Source: Gracilimonas halophila (GTDB lineage: Bacteria; Bacteroidota; Rhodothermia; Balneolales; Balneolaceae). From it: 22,788 nucleotides of DNA. The stretch is taken from NCBI RefSeq assembly GCF_042684365.1, contig NZ_JBHULI010000004.1, forward strand, positions 1-22,788, in the 5' to 3' direction. Positions 1 to 7,786 of this stretch are shown piece after piece. The notes beneath the pieces are model-generated. The model did no database searches, was not told the DNA's origin, and saw only the letters and a list, made by a program, of their open reading frames with translations. Each line of letters begins with the position of its first letter. The first letter of the stretch is position 1. A program made the position numbers and the translations under genes.

Positions 1-138
1 TATATACTCTGTGAGCTCGACCCTACGCTCTTGTCATTTTGTAAATGCAAAAAATTTGCATCAAGAAATTGAACAAGCTCTCGCTCGCACAAACAATCTG
101 ATCTATACTTCATTATGTCTAAGAACTAAACTTTCAGC

Positions 139-174
139 AAAAAAAAATGCTGACTAAACATCTGTTTGGTCAGC
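139..174 (-). terminator. Rho-independent terminator after the queuosine precursor transporter
   Basis: Positions 149-159 pair with 164-174: an 11-bp stem (one G-U pair) and a 4-nt loop. Read leftward, the stem is followed by an almost pure T run (139-148), the classic intrinsic terminator layout. It lies about 100 nt past the stop codon of the leftward transporter gene. The rightward side has only a short, broken T run, so rightward termination would be weaker. Confidence 0.85.
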
Positions 175-276
175 GATTTTCGTTTCCTTGAAAGGATTAC
201 AAAGATAGGGGCTGAACCCTATTCACCGCAAGTATTTTTTGAAATAATTTTCACAATTTTTACTGACACTTCTGTG

Positions 277-1044
277 CTATTCAGATTCGTACAATGAATG
301 CCCTGAAGGGTCTTCATCGTAATGTTTAAGAAACCTTACCCCCAAATAAAAGAGCGGTGTATCAAAAAGTGCAAAGAAAAATTTAAATAAATATGAATTG
401 ATAATCAGGATAATGAGCGTGGCGATAGAATTTATATTATCTCCGAGGTTCCCGGCCAAATATAAAATGCTCAAAATTGCTGTGGAATCTACAAGCTGAC
501 TGAACATGGTAGATGCATTATTCCTAAGCCACAGATGTTTTCCACCTGTCAGGTTTTTCCAGAAATGAAATAAACGAACATCCACCGTTTGTGCGGTTAG
601 ATATGCGATCATACTCGCAATAGTATTACCCACCATAAATTCATACACACCTTCAAAAAGTGGCAGCCCCCCGCTAACCCCTCCGGTATTCGGAAGCCAA
701 TGCCCTACCGACATCACCAAAAGCATAAAGAAGTTCAAAAAGAATCCGACCCAGACTACAAGCTGTGCTTTCTTTCTTCCAAATAATTCTGAAATAAGAT
801 CGGTGGCAAGGAATGTGACAGGATATGCCAACACCCCAACAGGAACACTCATTGTATAGATATTTCCATCCCTGACAATTGTAGGAGTAATAGCTTGCAG
901 CCAAGCGGGCATATCAATAGTAAATAGCGTAACAAATTTTGTAGTACCTATTACATTTCCCAGAACCAATGCAGTAATAAAAACTCCGGCAAGACTCAGA
1001 AACAATGTGTCACGCTGAGCCATCGATGGTTTATTTTCAGACAT
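277..1044 (-). CDS. yhhQ: Queuosine precursor transporter (YhhQ/VUT family)
   Basis: A 255-aa integral membrane protein with about six hydrophobic segments, the usual size for the YhhQ/Vut_1 family. These carriers import queuosine precursors such as preQ0 or preQ1 across the inner membrane for modification of tRNA at position 34. Supporting motifs are the acidic/basic loop TDLISELFGRKKA (residues 81-93) and the segment around 161-187 with FWKNLTGG and, further on, FSQLVDS, which matches the family's conserved W...STxxSQLxDS region. The ATG at 1044 has no obvious Shine-Dalgarno sequence. I looked for a preQ1 riboswitch in the 120-nt upstream gap and did not see one. The gene is single and divergent from the TetR/ABC1 pair, and no other queuosine gene is nearby. 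Substrate (preQ0, preQ1 or queuine) cannot be told from sequence. Confidence 0.88.
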   Translation of the reverse strand: MSENKPSMAQRDTLFLSLAGVFITALVLGNVIGTTKFVTLFTIDMPAWLQAITPTIVRDGNIYTMSVPVGVLAYPVTFLATDLISELFGRKKAQLVVWVGFFLNFFMLLVMSVGHWLPNTGGVSGGLPLFEGVYEFMVGNTIASMIAYLTAQTVDVRLFHFWKNLTGGKHLWLRNNASTMFSQLVDSTAILSILYLAGNLGDNINSIATLIILIINSYLFKFFFALFDTPLFYLGVRFLKHYDEDPSGHSLYESE

Positions 1045-1164
1045 AAAAGCTTATGAATTTAAAGTCGGTCAAAAGTAATCATTCAAAACTATTTTTCAAT
1101 TTCTATCGTAGCAACGAACTGAAAGCTTTCCGCATTCGTTTTACCAGTGAATTAATTAAGGACC

Positions 1165-1914
1165 ATGAAGACAGAAGAACTGAATAACAAGATCGAACTC
1201 ACAGAAGCTGCAATAGACCTATATATAGAAGATAAGTTTACAATTCCGAATTTAACCAAGGAAACCGGTAAAACTGCTTCTGAGATCTATACCCTGTTTC
1301 CGAATAAAAACTCCATTCTGAAATTCTATTATCCATCTTTGGTGATACGCTACCGTGCAATGATCAGCGAGATCGATGACTTTGATTCCTATTCCATCAG
1401 TGAAAAACTCTCCAACTTTATGTTCACCCTATTTGATATGATGGATGAACGCCGTGAATTTGTGGAGGATACTTTTGAAAAATACGAATGGAAGTGTATT
1501 TCTAAGAGCGAATTTCAAAAAGAGATCAAATCTCTGTTAAAAGATTTTTTCACTTCCGATGGAAATATCGCAACGAGCGCCGGCTTTTTTATTGGCGACT
1601 GGTTCTATGCTTCCCTAAAAACACAATTTCTGTTCCTGATCAAGTTTTGGCTGGAGGATGAGAGCGATGGCCGCGAACGCATCTTTGCACTCACGGACAA
1701 GATCACCGGATTTATTGAAGAGCTCGTTTACTCGAGGATCGTGGACAAAGGATTCGATCTTACTAAATATTCTCTGAGTGTATTTGGTTTCAGTAAACAA
1801 ATGGAACATTTCAACGACTGGGTTTCAAGTTGGTTTGAGGATGAACCGGAAGTGGAAGTTGAACTAGATACCAATGATGAAGAAGAGAGCGATACCGAGA
1901 AAACTTCTGATTAG
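1165..1914 (+). CDS. TetR-fold protein paired with an ABC1 kinase
   Basis: A 249-aa all-helical protein. The N-terminal region (about residues 11-56) resembles a TetR helix-turn-helix, with IYTLFPNKNSILKFYY standing where TetR proteins have IYxxFxxKexLL. The match in the DNA-recognition part is weak. Residues 60-225 look like a TetR-type ligand-binding domain rich in aromatic residues (FFIGDWFYASLKTQFLF). The last 25 or so residues are strongly acidic and probably disordered. AAGGA at 1158-1162 is only 2 nt from the ATG, unusually close. The gene is followed after 78 nt by an ABC1 kinase on the same strand. It could be a repressor of that kinase gene or, because COQ9 is a TetR-fold lipid-binding protein that works with the ABC1 kinase COQ8, a non-DNA-binding lipid partner. 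The fold is fairly secure, the role is not. Confidence 0.75.
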   Translation: MKTEELNNKIELTEAAIDLYIEDKFTIPNLTKETGKTASEIYTLFPNKNSILKFYYPSLVIRYRAMISEIDDFDSYSISEKLSNFMFTLFDMMDERREFVEDTFEKYEWKCISKSEFQKEIKSLLKDFFTSDGNIATSAGFFIGDWFYASLKTQFLFLIKFWLEDESDGRERIFALTDKITGFIEELVYSRIVDKGFDLTKYSLSVFGFSKQMEHFNDWVSSWFEDEPEVEVELDTNDEEESDTEKTSD

Positions 1915-1930
1915 TTTTAAATGCTATAAG

Positions 1931-1968
1931 TTTAAATGTTAAATGAAACGACTCATTTAACATTTAAA
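1931..1968. repeat. Perfect 16-bp inverted repeat between TetR-fold gene and ABC1 kinase gene
   Basis: TTTAAATGTTAAATGA (1931-1946) is repeated in inverse at 1953-1968 with a 6-nt spacer AACGAC. The core ATTTAACATT recurs directly at 1977-1986, a few bases before the kinase start. No T run follows, so it is a poor intrinsic terminator. It could be an operator (TetR proteins bind palindromes), an RNA hairpin that tunes kinase expression, or a copy of a dispersed AT-rich repeat. Confidence 0.8.
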
Positions 1969-1992
1969 AATTCAAAATTTAACATTACCTGA

Positions 1993-3321
1993 ATGAGTAA
2001 AGATTTTCCTTCTTCAAAATTTGAACGCGGCAGCCGTATTGCCAAAACCGGCCTGAAAGTTGGCACTAATTATGCTAAACGCTATCTCCGTAAAAAATCC
2101 GGAAAGGAGAACAGTGATTCAGACAGCGACTTCCATTCCGAAAATGCCAAAGAGGTATTTAAGGAATTCACCAACCTCCGCGGAACAGCCCTTAAAATTG
2201 CTCAGGGAATGAGTATGGACCAGGGGTTTTTACCTGAGGAATTTGCGGAAGTAATGACCCAGGCTCAATATTCTGTTCCTCCTATTAATAAAGCACTGGT
2301 TCGCTCAATTATAAAGAGAGAATTGGGAGCTTATCCCGAGCAGCTATTTGAAAGTTTTGAATCGGAAGCTTTTGCGGCAGCTTCCATTGGACAGGTTCAT
2401 AAAGCGGAACTTAAAGACGGACGAAAAGCAGCTATCAAAATTCAATACCCAAATGTACGGGAGAACATTGATTCGGACCTGGGCCTGGCCAAGATCCTGG
2501 TTAAAAGAATAGTAAAGAAAGGAGCGGATATTGATCCTTACTTTAATGAAGTAAAGAAAACGCTTCTTGAAGAAACCGATTATAAAAATGAAGGGGAGCA
2601 AATTGAATTGTTCAGAGATCGGTTTGGGGGATTGAATATTGTAATGCCTGAGTGGATTCAAGAGTTCTCCACTGACAAAGTATTATGCATGACGTATATG
2701 AAAGGTAGGCATCTGGGGGAATTCCTGAAGGAAGATCCCGATCAAAAAATGCGCGATCATTTTGGGCAACTCTTATGGGACTTCTTCCATCAGCAAATTC
2801 AGGACATGGACTATGTTCACGCCGATACACATCCCGGAAACTTCTTATTTACCTATGACGGCAAATTGGGTGTCATCGACTTTGGGTGCGTGAAGAAATT
2901 TCCCAAAGAATTCTTCATGGATTATTTACGATTGCTCCCTACCCATCTTGAAGATGATAAAGATGCTATTCGTGAGCTGTACGAAAAACTGAACGTCATT
3001 AATCCCAACTCGGATGATCCAGACGATGAAGAGCGCTATTTCAAGTTTGCCCGTAACTATGGAATGACCTTTGCCGAGCCTTATAAATATGAGAGCTTCG
3101 ATTTTGGAGACGAAGAATACCGAAACACCATCAAGTATTTTACTAAGGATGCGCCCATTGGGAATGAACCGCGTGGCTCTCAACATTTCTTATATACTAC
3201 GCGTGTCCACCTGGGACTTTATAACCTACTGATGAAAATGGGAGCACGGGTCAATACAACCAGAAGTAAAGAGATCTTGAGCGGAATGCTGGATGTGGAT
3301 TTTGGGGAGCTGGTGGAATAA
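1993..3321 (+). CDS. ABC1/AarF/UbiB-family atypical kinase (COQ8/ADCK3-like)
   Basis: A 442-aa atypical protein-kinase-like ATPase of the ABC1 family, whose members support isoprenoid quinone or lipid metabolism. Visible landmarks: the KxGQ-like helix KIAQ (68-71), the alanine-rich nucleotide loop AAASIGQVH (128-136), the ATP-binding lysine in AIKIQYP (Lys149), ETDY (194-197), the catalytic region HADTHPGN (276-283) and the metal-binding DFG (296-298). It resembles soluble COQ8/ADCK3-type proteins and lacks the two C-terminal membrane helices of proteobacterial UbiB. The glycine of KxGQ is alanine here, which I recall from related Bacteroidota proteins. Residues 1-50 are basic and low in complexity. 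The ATG at 1993 has no strong Shine-Dalgarno sequence. It forms a rightward pair with the TetR-fold gene and converges on the SusD-like gene. The physiological substrate is unknown. Confidence 0.9.
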   Translation: MSKDFPSSKFERGSRIAKTGLKVGTNYAKRYLRKKSGKENSDSDSDFHSENAKEVFKEFTNLRGTALKIAQGMSMDQGFLPEEFAEVMTQAQYSVPPINKALVRSIIKRELGAYPEQLFESFESEAFAAASIGQVHKAELKDGRKAAIKIQYPNVRENIDSDLGLAKILVKRIVKKGADIDPYFNEVKKTLLEETDYKNEGEQIELFRDRFGGLNIVMPEWIQEFSTDKVLCMTYMKGRHLGEFLKEDPDQKMRDHFGQLLWDFFHQQIQDMDYVHADTHPGNFLFTYDGKLGVIDFGCVKKFPKEFFMDYLRLLPTHLEDDKDAIRELYEKLNVINPNSDDPDDEERYFKFARNYGMTFAEPYKYESFDFGDEEYRNTIKYFTKDAPIGNEPRGSQHFLYTTRVHLGLYNLLMKMGARVNTTRSKEILSGMLDVDFGELVE

Positions 3322-3336
3322 AAAGGGGGCGGGTTC

Positions 3337-3363
3337 TTGATCTTATATAGATCTTGAGATCAA
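3337..3363. repeat. Small inverted repeat in the convergent gap between the ABC1 kinase and SusD genes
   Basis: TTGATCT (3337-3343) pairs with AGATCAA (3357-3363), with a nested GATCT/AGATC alternative (3339-3343 with 3349-3353). A second short arm pair, AGCAGT/ACTGCT, lies at 3386-3410. They sit between two convergent genes, where terminators are expected, but no T run follows on either strand. I can only call this possible transcription-end structure. Confidence 0.35.
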
Positions 3364-3415
3364 CAAATCATCTTTCACCTTTTGAAGCAGTTTTTAGAAA
3401 TTTTACTGCTAGGAA

Positions 3416-5215
3416 CTAGTTGTTACGGACGTTTTTACCAAGCGATAGTGGTGTTGGTATTTCCTTAACTTTAAAGGGTAAAAGATAATCTTGTTGCCAT
3501 TCAGCTTTGGACTTTACCGTACTCAACTTAGTTTTTGCAGGTCCAAATGCAGCTTCAGCCAGATTTTTCCAGCTGTTTGCACCTGATGCGGTTCCTGGCT
3601 GTCCTGCAAAATTTACTCCACCAAAGGTGTAATTTTCCATACCCCGAAGTTCCAGTTCACTCCCGGGAACCGGGAACATCGTTGCAGTTCCTTCCTGAAG
3701 CAGGTCGTGTCTACGCATGAAAAACCACTGAATTCCAACGCCTCCAAGCATGTCCAATTCCACAGAATATTCTCTCAATAATGCCCACTGAAATTCAGCC
3801 ATGCTCTCAGTACCGTCCATTATATGACCACCTGAAAGGCTATTCTGTTCTACATAACCAAATCGCACTGCCGGCAATTGGAATCCATCCAGATCTGTTG
3901 ACCCGGTACCTGCAGGTGAATCATTCAACGTTTGAGCCGCAGCTGCAGCTCCTCCGTTTCCGCCTCCCATAAGCTGAGCTTCAGCACGTAAATAGGCGAC
4001 TTCAGAAGAGGTTATGAATATGATCTTATTATCGGCCTTCCACCAGTCATTTTCAGAAAACATACGGGCACTAAAGTAATTACTAAACAGGTTGGCATCT
4101 CTGGCTGGATCCAGGTACCCGGGATTTGTTGTGTACTTGAAGTAATCAAGCCGCGGATCATCACTTTCTGCCGGAGACAAGGAAGCTTCACTTGCAGACG
4201 CCTGATCAGCAGGATATATGGTTGGGTATGATCTGTCAAGCAAATGGATGACCTTCACATCTGTTGGAAGATATCCCGCACCCGTTTGAAATGTTCCTTC
4301 CACAACAAAATTCATCCAATCAGAAAAATAGTTAGCGTATTCCCCGACAGAACCTATGTTTGTTGCACTGAACGTATTTAAACCTGACATAGAATTAGGC
4401 CCGCCCAACCCGGCATTGGCATAAGTAAGAATTCGGCCCCAATCCAGATTCTGAGCTTCTGCAGCTGTACGAGCCTGACCGGCAGCAATGCGTGCAGCCA
4501 GTGAGTTCACTATATCCAAGAACTGTTCCTTAGTCCAACTGTCTTCTCGATTTGGCATTGAACTGAATATAAAAGTAGTTGATGAATCGGCCAGCTCCAT
4601 TGCTTTATCAAGATCACTTAATGAACCGTTTATCAGCGTAGTATAAGGTTCAAATTCTACTTCCTCAGTTCCCGAATCAAAGTTCTCATCCATAAAATAA
4701 GATTGGTCATAGATCATACCCAGGTATCCTCTGGAGAGCCCCCGAAGAAAATACGCCTGAGCCAGAACATCATTTGTAACGTCCCCGCCTGCCGCATTTG
4801 ATATCTCAAAGTCATGATTCACTATATTATCGATATACAAATTGGACCTTGTGATCGCTGAATTAAACCCACCATAAAAGGCAGAAATAGCTGTAGTGGC
4901 ACAGCAATTTGTACTGTTGGTCAATCTGATGCGGGGTTCTTCGGAGAAATCCCATAATCTTCGGAACGTATTTGTATTAGTCGATTGATCTGCAAGAGTG
5001 TGTAAATGAGTCCACCAACTACTCACCATTGCCGTAGTTGCGTCATAAAATCCAACAGAAAGCAAATCTATTCCTTCTACTATTATATCAGAATCTCTTG
5101 TTGGTTCACCTGAATTATCAACCGAAAGATCGGCACAACTCGAAAATAAAATCAATCCCGAAGCTATAAGAACGAATAAATACTGGATTTTTGAGTATCT
5201 CATAATGCTATTCAT
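3416..5215 (-). CDS. SusD/RagB-family outer-membrane lipoprotein (no SusC partner in the window)
   Basis: A 599-aa exported lipoprotein. The N-terminus has a basic start, a hydrophobic core and a lipobox-like LFSSC with the lipidated cysteine at residue 27. The mature part has the SusD layout: helical TPR-like N-terminal half (AQAYFLRGLSRGYLGMIYDQ at 152-171), the AYLRAEAQL helix (407-415), and the C-terminal RRHDLLQ with FPVPGSELEL (501-523). SusD proteins cap a TonB-dependent SusC channel on the cell surface and capture glycans, peptides or other nutrients. Here SusC is absent: upstream is a 286-nt gap and then recQ in the opposite direction. About 75 residues follow the usual terminal motif, so the protein is slightly extended. 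ATG codons at 5215 and four codons later are both possible starts. The substrate cannot be inferred. Confidence 0.88.
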   Translation of the reverse strand: MNSIMRYSKIQYLFVLIASGLILFSSCADLSVDNSGEPTRDSDIIVEGIDLLSVGFYDATTAMVSSWWTHLHTLADQSTNTNTFRRLWDFSEEPRIRLTNSTNCCATTAISAFYGGFNSAITRSNLYIDNIVNHDFEISNAAGGDVTNDVLAQAYFLRGLSRGYLGMIYDQSYFMDENFDSGTEEVEFEPYTTLINGSLSDLDKAMELADSSTTFIFSSMPNREDSWTKEQFLDIVNSLAARIAAGQARTAAEAQNLDWGRILTYANAGLGGPNSMSGLNTFSATNIGSVGEYANYFSDWMNFVVEGTFQTGAGYLPTDVKVIHLLDRSYPTIYPADQASASEASLSPAESDDPRLDYFKYTTNPGYLDPARDANLFSNYFSARMFSENDWWKADNKIIFITSSEVAYLRAEAQLMGGGNGGAAAAAQTLNDSPAGTGSTDLDGFQLPAVRFGYVEQNSLSGGHIMDGTESMAEFQWALLREYSVELDMLGGVGIQWFFMRRHDLLQEGTATMFPVPGSELELRGMENYTFGGVNFAGQPGTASGANSWKNLAEAAFGPAKTKLSTVKSKAEWQQDYLLPFKVKEIPTPLSLGKNVRNN

Positions 5216-5345
5216 TGATTTTATCTAAACTATCTCTCGACATATTTTGGTTCTGAATCCACGGCAGGTGCAAAGTATCTTTTATTTCCGATTCGTACAA
5301 TTGTGTTTAATAACCACTAAAATAGAAGAATTAGGCAAAGCTGAA

Positions 5346-5392
5346 CCTCGTTGAGTAGCGATCCTCGTTGAGTACCTCCGCTGCTCAACGAG
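5346..5392. repeat. Tandem 17-bp repeat with overlapping hairpin (REP-like element) upstream of recQ
   Basis: CCTCGTTGAGTA occurs twice, at 5346-5357 and 5363-5374, a 17-bp period. The second copy pairs with CTCAACGAG at 5384-5392, giving a 9-bp stem that extends to 11 bp through a G-T and an A-T pair, with a 7-nt loop. The first copy could compete for the same right arm. It lies in the 286-nt gap between the divergent SusD and recQ genes. Apart from this element I see no gene there. Confidence 0.75.
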
Positions 5393-5501
5393 AATCAGAA
5401 TTTACCCCTACGTTGGCAAAGGTGTTTTATCTATTAACCACTCTTCTCAAAAAAATCTGTAAGGAATTCGGTTTTCATAGCTCTTACCTTAGAAAAAGAT
5501 C

Positions 5502-7727
5502 ATGCAAAATTCAGAAAGCACATTAGCCACTATGCCGGATATTCAACGAGCGGAACATATACTCAAAGAAGTTTTTGGGTTTGAGGAATTCCGGTCGCTC
5601 CAAAAAGACATCATCCAAAACGTACTGCAAAAGCGGGATACGCTGGCCATTATGCCTACGGGCGGGGGAAAATCACTTTGTTATCAGATCCCGGCCTTGC
5701 TTTTTGACGGTCTGACGATCGTGGTCTCTCCCCTTATTTCCCTCATGAAAGATCAGGTTGATCAACTTACAGCCTACGGGATATCGGCTTCGTATTTGAA
5801 CAGTTCGCTCTCGCCACAAGAGTATGAAGCTACCCTTGATCTGATCCGCAGAAACAAACTTGACCTGCTCTACCTGGCACCCGAGACTTTATTAAAGGGT
5901 AACGTCCTTAATTTACTATCCGGACTTAATGTGGAATGCGTGGCTATTGATGAAGCACACTGTATCTCGGAATGGGGACATGATTTCCGTCCCGAGTACC
6001 GGCAGCTATCTGAAGTAACCAAACGTTTTGATAACGCAGTTTCTTTAGGTTTGACCGCCACCGCCACACCCCGCGTTCAAAAAGACATTGCACATTCTTT
6101 GGGTCTTGCTGATGCCAACACGTTTGTAGCAAGTTTCAACCGAAAGAATTTGTACCTGGATGTGGTTAGCAAGAGCAGTCCCCTGCAACAGACCGTTAAT
6201 TTTTTGAGGCTGCATGAAGGTGATTCGGGTATCATCTATTGCTTTTCACGAAAGCAGGTGGATCAGCTTACCCAGGACCTGAATGCAAATGGTTTTAACG
6301 CTCTCCCCTATCACGCGGGGCTAAGTGAAGGCGAGCGTACTCAACATCAGAATGCTTTTATCCGGGATGAAGTGGACATCATTGTGGCTACCATCGCTTT
6401 TGGAATGGGTATTGATAAACCGGATGTACGATTTGTGGTTCATCATGATATGCCACAGAATATTGAATCTTATTATCAGCAAATTGGTCGCGCCGGCCGG
6501 GATGGATTACAGGCCGATTGCCTGTTTCTATTCAGTTACGGAGATGCGAGTAAGATCCGTTATTTCATCGATCAGAAGACCGGAGAAGAACAACGGGTGG
6601 CCGAGCAGCATTTGCAGAAGCTGATCGGGTATGTGGAAGCGCATCAATGCAGACGCATCAAACTGCTGGAATATTTTGGGGAGCACTTCAATGAACAAAA
6701 TTGTGGCATGTGTGACTTCTGTACCGGCGATATGCCCGAGCGGGAAGACATCACTATTCCGGTTCAAAAATTTCTGTCTACTATGGTTCGGACAGAGCAA
6801 CGATTCGGCTACAATCACATCCTGAATATCCTCCTCGGTTCACGCCGAAAAGAAGTACTGAAGTTCAACCATGACAGACTCTCTACTTATGGGATCGGCA
6901 AGGAATTCAGTCGACCGGAGTGGAAGCAGGTGTACCGTGAGCTGATGAAACAGGATATCATCGTACGGGAATTTGAACATAAGAGTTTGAAGCTGACCCC
7001 AAAAGCCATGGAAATTTTAAAGGGCGATCAGGAAGTATTTGGAGTGATAGAGGAACCGGTTCAAAAAGAGAGAAGCAAGTCCTCCGCAAAGACCGATATC
7101 GAATCACTGGATTTCAACCGGGAGTTATTTGCTCTGCTAAAAGAAAAGCGAATGAAGCTTGCTCAAAAACAGGGAATTCCTCCATATATCATATTTGCAG
7201 ATACTACACTGATCGAGCTGGCTTATTATTATCCCCAATCAAAAGAGGGCTTTCTCAATATTCATGGAGTAGGGCGTGCCAAAGCCTCGAAATATGGTGA
7301 TGATTTTATCGGCGTGATCAAAAGTTATTGTGAGGGTAAAGATCTAAAGGAGAGATCCAAGTCTGATATAAATCAAAGAACCAAACCTGTAAAGAAAACG
7401 CTGAGCAAAAATAGCCGGCCTTTTGAAGTCGGAAAGATGTTTCGGGAAGGGAAAAAGGTAGCAGAAATTGCATCCGAGATCGGGGTAAAAGAAGGAACAG
7501 TAGTTGGATATCTCAGTAAGTTTGTGAAGGCCGGGCATTCCATTCCTTCAGAAAATATTCTTGAGGCTTCAGGTTTAAGAAAGGTGGATATGGGTAAAGT
7601 CCACAAAGCATTTGAGAAACACGGCTACGAATTGCTACGTCCGGTTTACGATGCGTTGAATGAGGAAATATCTTACGATGAACTGCGGGTGGTGCAGTTG
7701 TATTTGTCGGTGAAGAATATCGCCTGA
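5502..7727 (+). CDS. recQ: ATP-dependent DNA helicase RecQ
   Basis: A 741-aa 3'-5' superfamily 2 DNA helicase acting in recombination and replication-fork repair. Domains in order: helicase core with Walker A MPTGGGKS (51-58, Lys57), DEAH box (150-153), TATATP (185-190) and arginine-finger motif QQIGRAGRDG (326-335); RecQ zinc site with Cys383, Cys401, Cys404 and Cys407; RQC winged helix (about 410-510); HRDC domain (about 535-608); and a C-terminal helix-turn-helix (about 640-676, KVAEIASEIGVKEGTVVGYLSK), typical of the longer RecQ proteins of Bacteroidota and Firmicutes. All key residues are present, so it should be active. Translation probably starts at the ATG at 5502; an in-frame ATG ten codons later (MPDIQRAEHIL) is an alternative that would keep every domain. 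It is transcribed alone and flanked by palindromic repeats. Confidence 0.97.
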   Translation: MQNSESTLATMPDIQRAEHILKEVFGFEEFRSLQKDIIQNVLQKRDTLAIMPTGGGKSLCYQIPALLFDGLTIVVSPLISLMKDQVDQLTAYGISASYLNSSLSPQEYEATLDLIRRNKLDLLYLAPETLLKGNVLNLLSGLNVECVAIDEAHCISEWGHDFRPEYRQLSEVTKRFDNAVSLGLTATATPRVQKDIAHSLGLADANTFVASFNRKNLYLDVVSKSSPLQQTVNFLRLHEGDSGIIYCFSRKQVDQLTQDLNANGFNALPYHAGLSEGERTQHQNAFIRDEVDIIVATIAFGMGIDKPDVRFVVHHDMPQNIESYYQQIGRAGRDGLQADCLFLFSYGDASKIRYFIDQKTGEEQRVAEQHLQKLIGYVEAHQCRRIKLLEYFGEHFNEQNCGMCDFCTGDMPEREDITIPVQKFLSTMVRTEQRFGYNHILNILLGSRRKEVLKFNHDRLSTYGIGKEFSRPEWKQVYRELMKQDIIVREFEHKSLKLTPKAMEILKGDQEVFGVIEEPVQKERSKSSAKTDIESLDFNRELFALLKEKRMKLAQKQGIPPYIIFADTTLIELAYYYPQSKEGFLNIHGVGRAKASKYGDDFIGVIKSYCEGKDLKERSKSDINQRTKPVKKTLSKNSRPFEVGKMFREGKKVAEIASEIGVKEGTVVGYLSKFVKAGHSIPSENILEASGLRKVDMGKVHKAFEKHGYELLRPVYDALNEEISYDELRVVQLYLSVKNIA

Positions 7728-7733
7728 TAATTG

Positions 7734-7759
7734 CGTTCCAACACAGAACGTTTGGAACG
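7734..7759. repeat. REP-like palindrome just downstream of recQ
   Basis: CGTTCCAA (7734-7741) pairs with TTGGAACG (7752-7759) around a 10-nt loop, followed by AGGG. It starts 6 nt after the recQ stop codon. The CGTTCC...GGAACGAG form resembles short dispersed palindromes I recall from many bacterial genomes. No T run follows, so it is probably a repeat rather than a standard terminator. Confidence 0.6.
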
Positions 7760-7786
7760 AGGGATAAATGATAAATTAAGTATCGA

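Noticed and set aside
149..174. Considered as a mobile-element end because it is a strong inverted repeat at the window edge
   Set aside because: The adjoining T run and its position after the transporter gene make an intrinsic terminator the simpler reading.
205..222. ATAGGG/CCCTAT inverted repeat between the terminator and the transporter stop
   Set aside because: Only 6 bp with a 6-nt loop and no T run; too weak to call.
1045..1164. Possible preQ1 riboswitch in front of the queuosine precursor transporter
   Set aside because: No preQ1-type stem followed by an A-rich tail was found in the leftward leader.
2344..2830. Leftward open frames opposite the ABC1 kinase
   Set aside because: They are antisense shadows of a gene with clear catalytic motifs and show no family signature.
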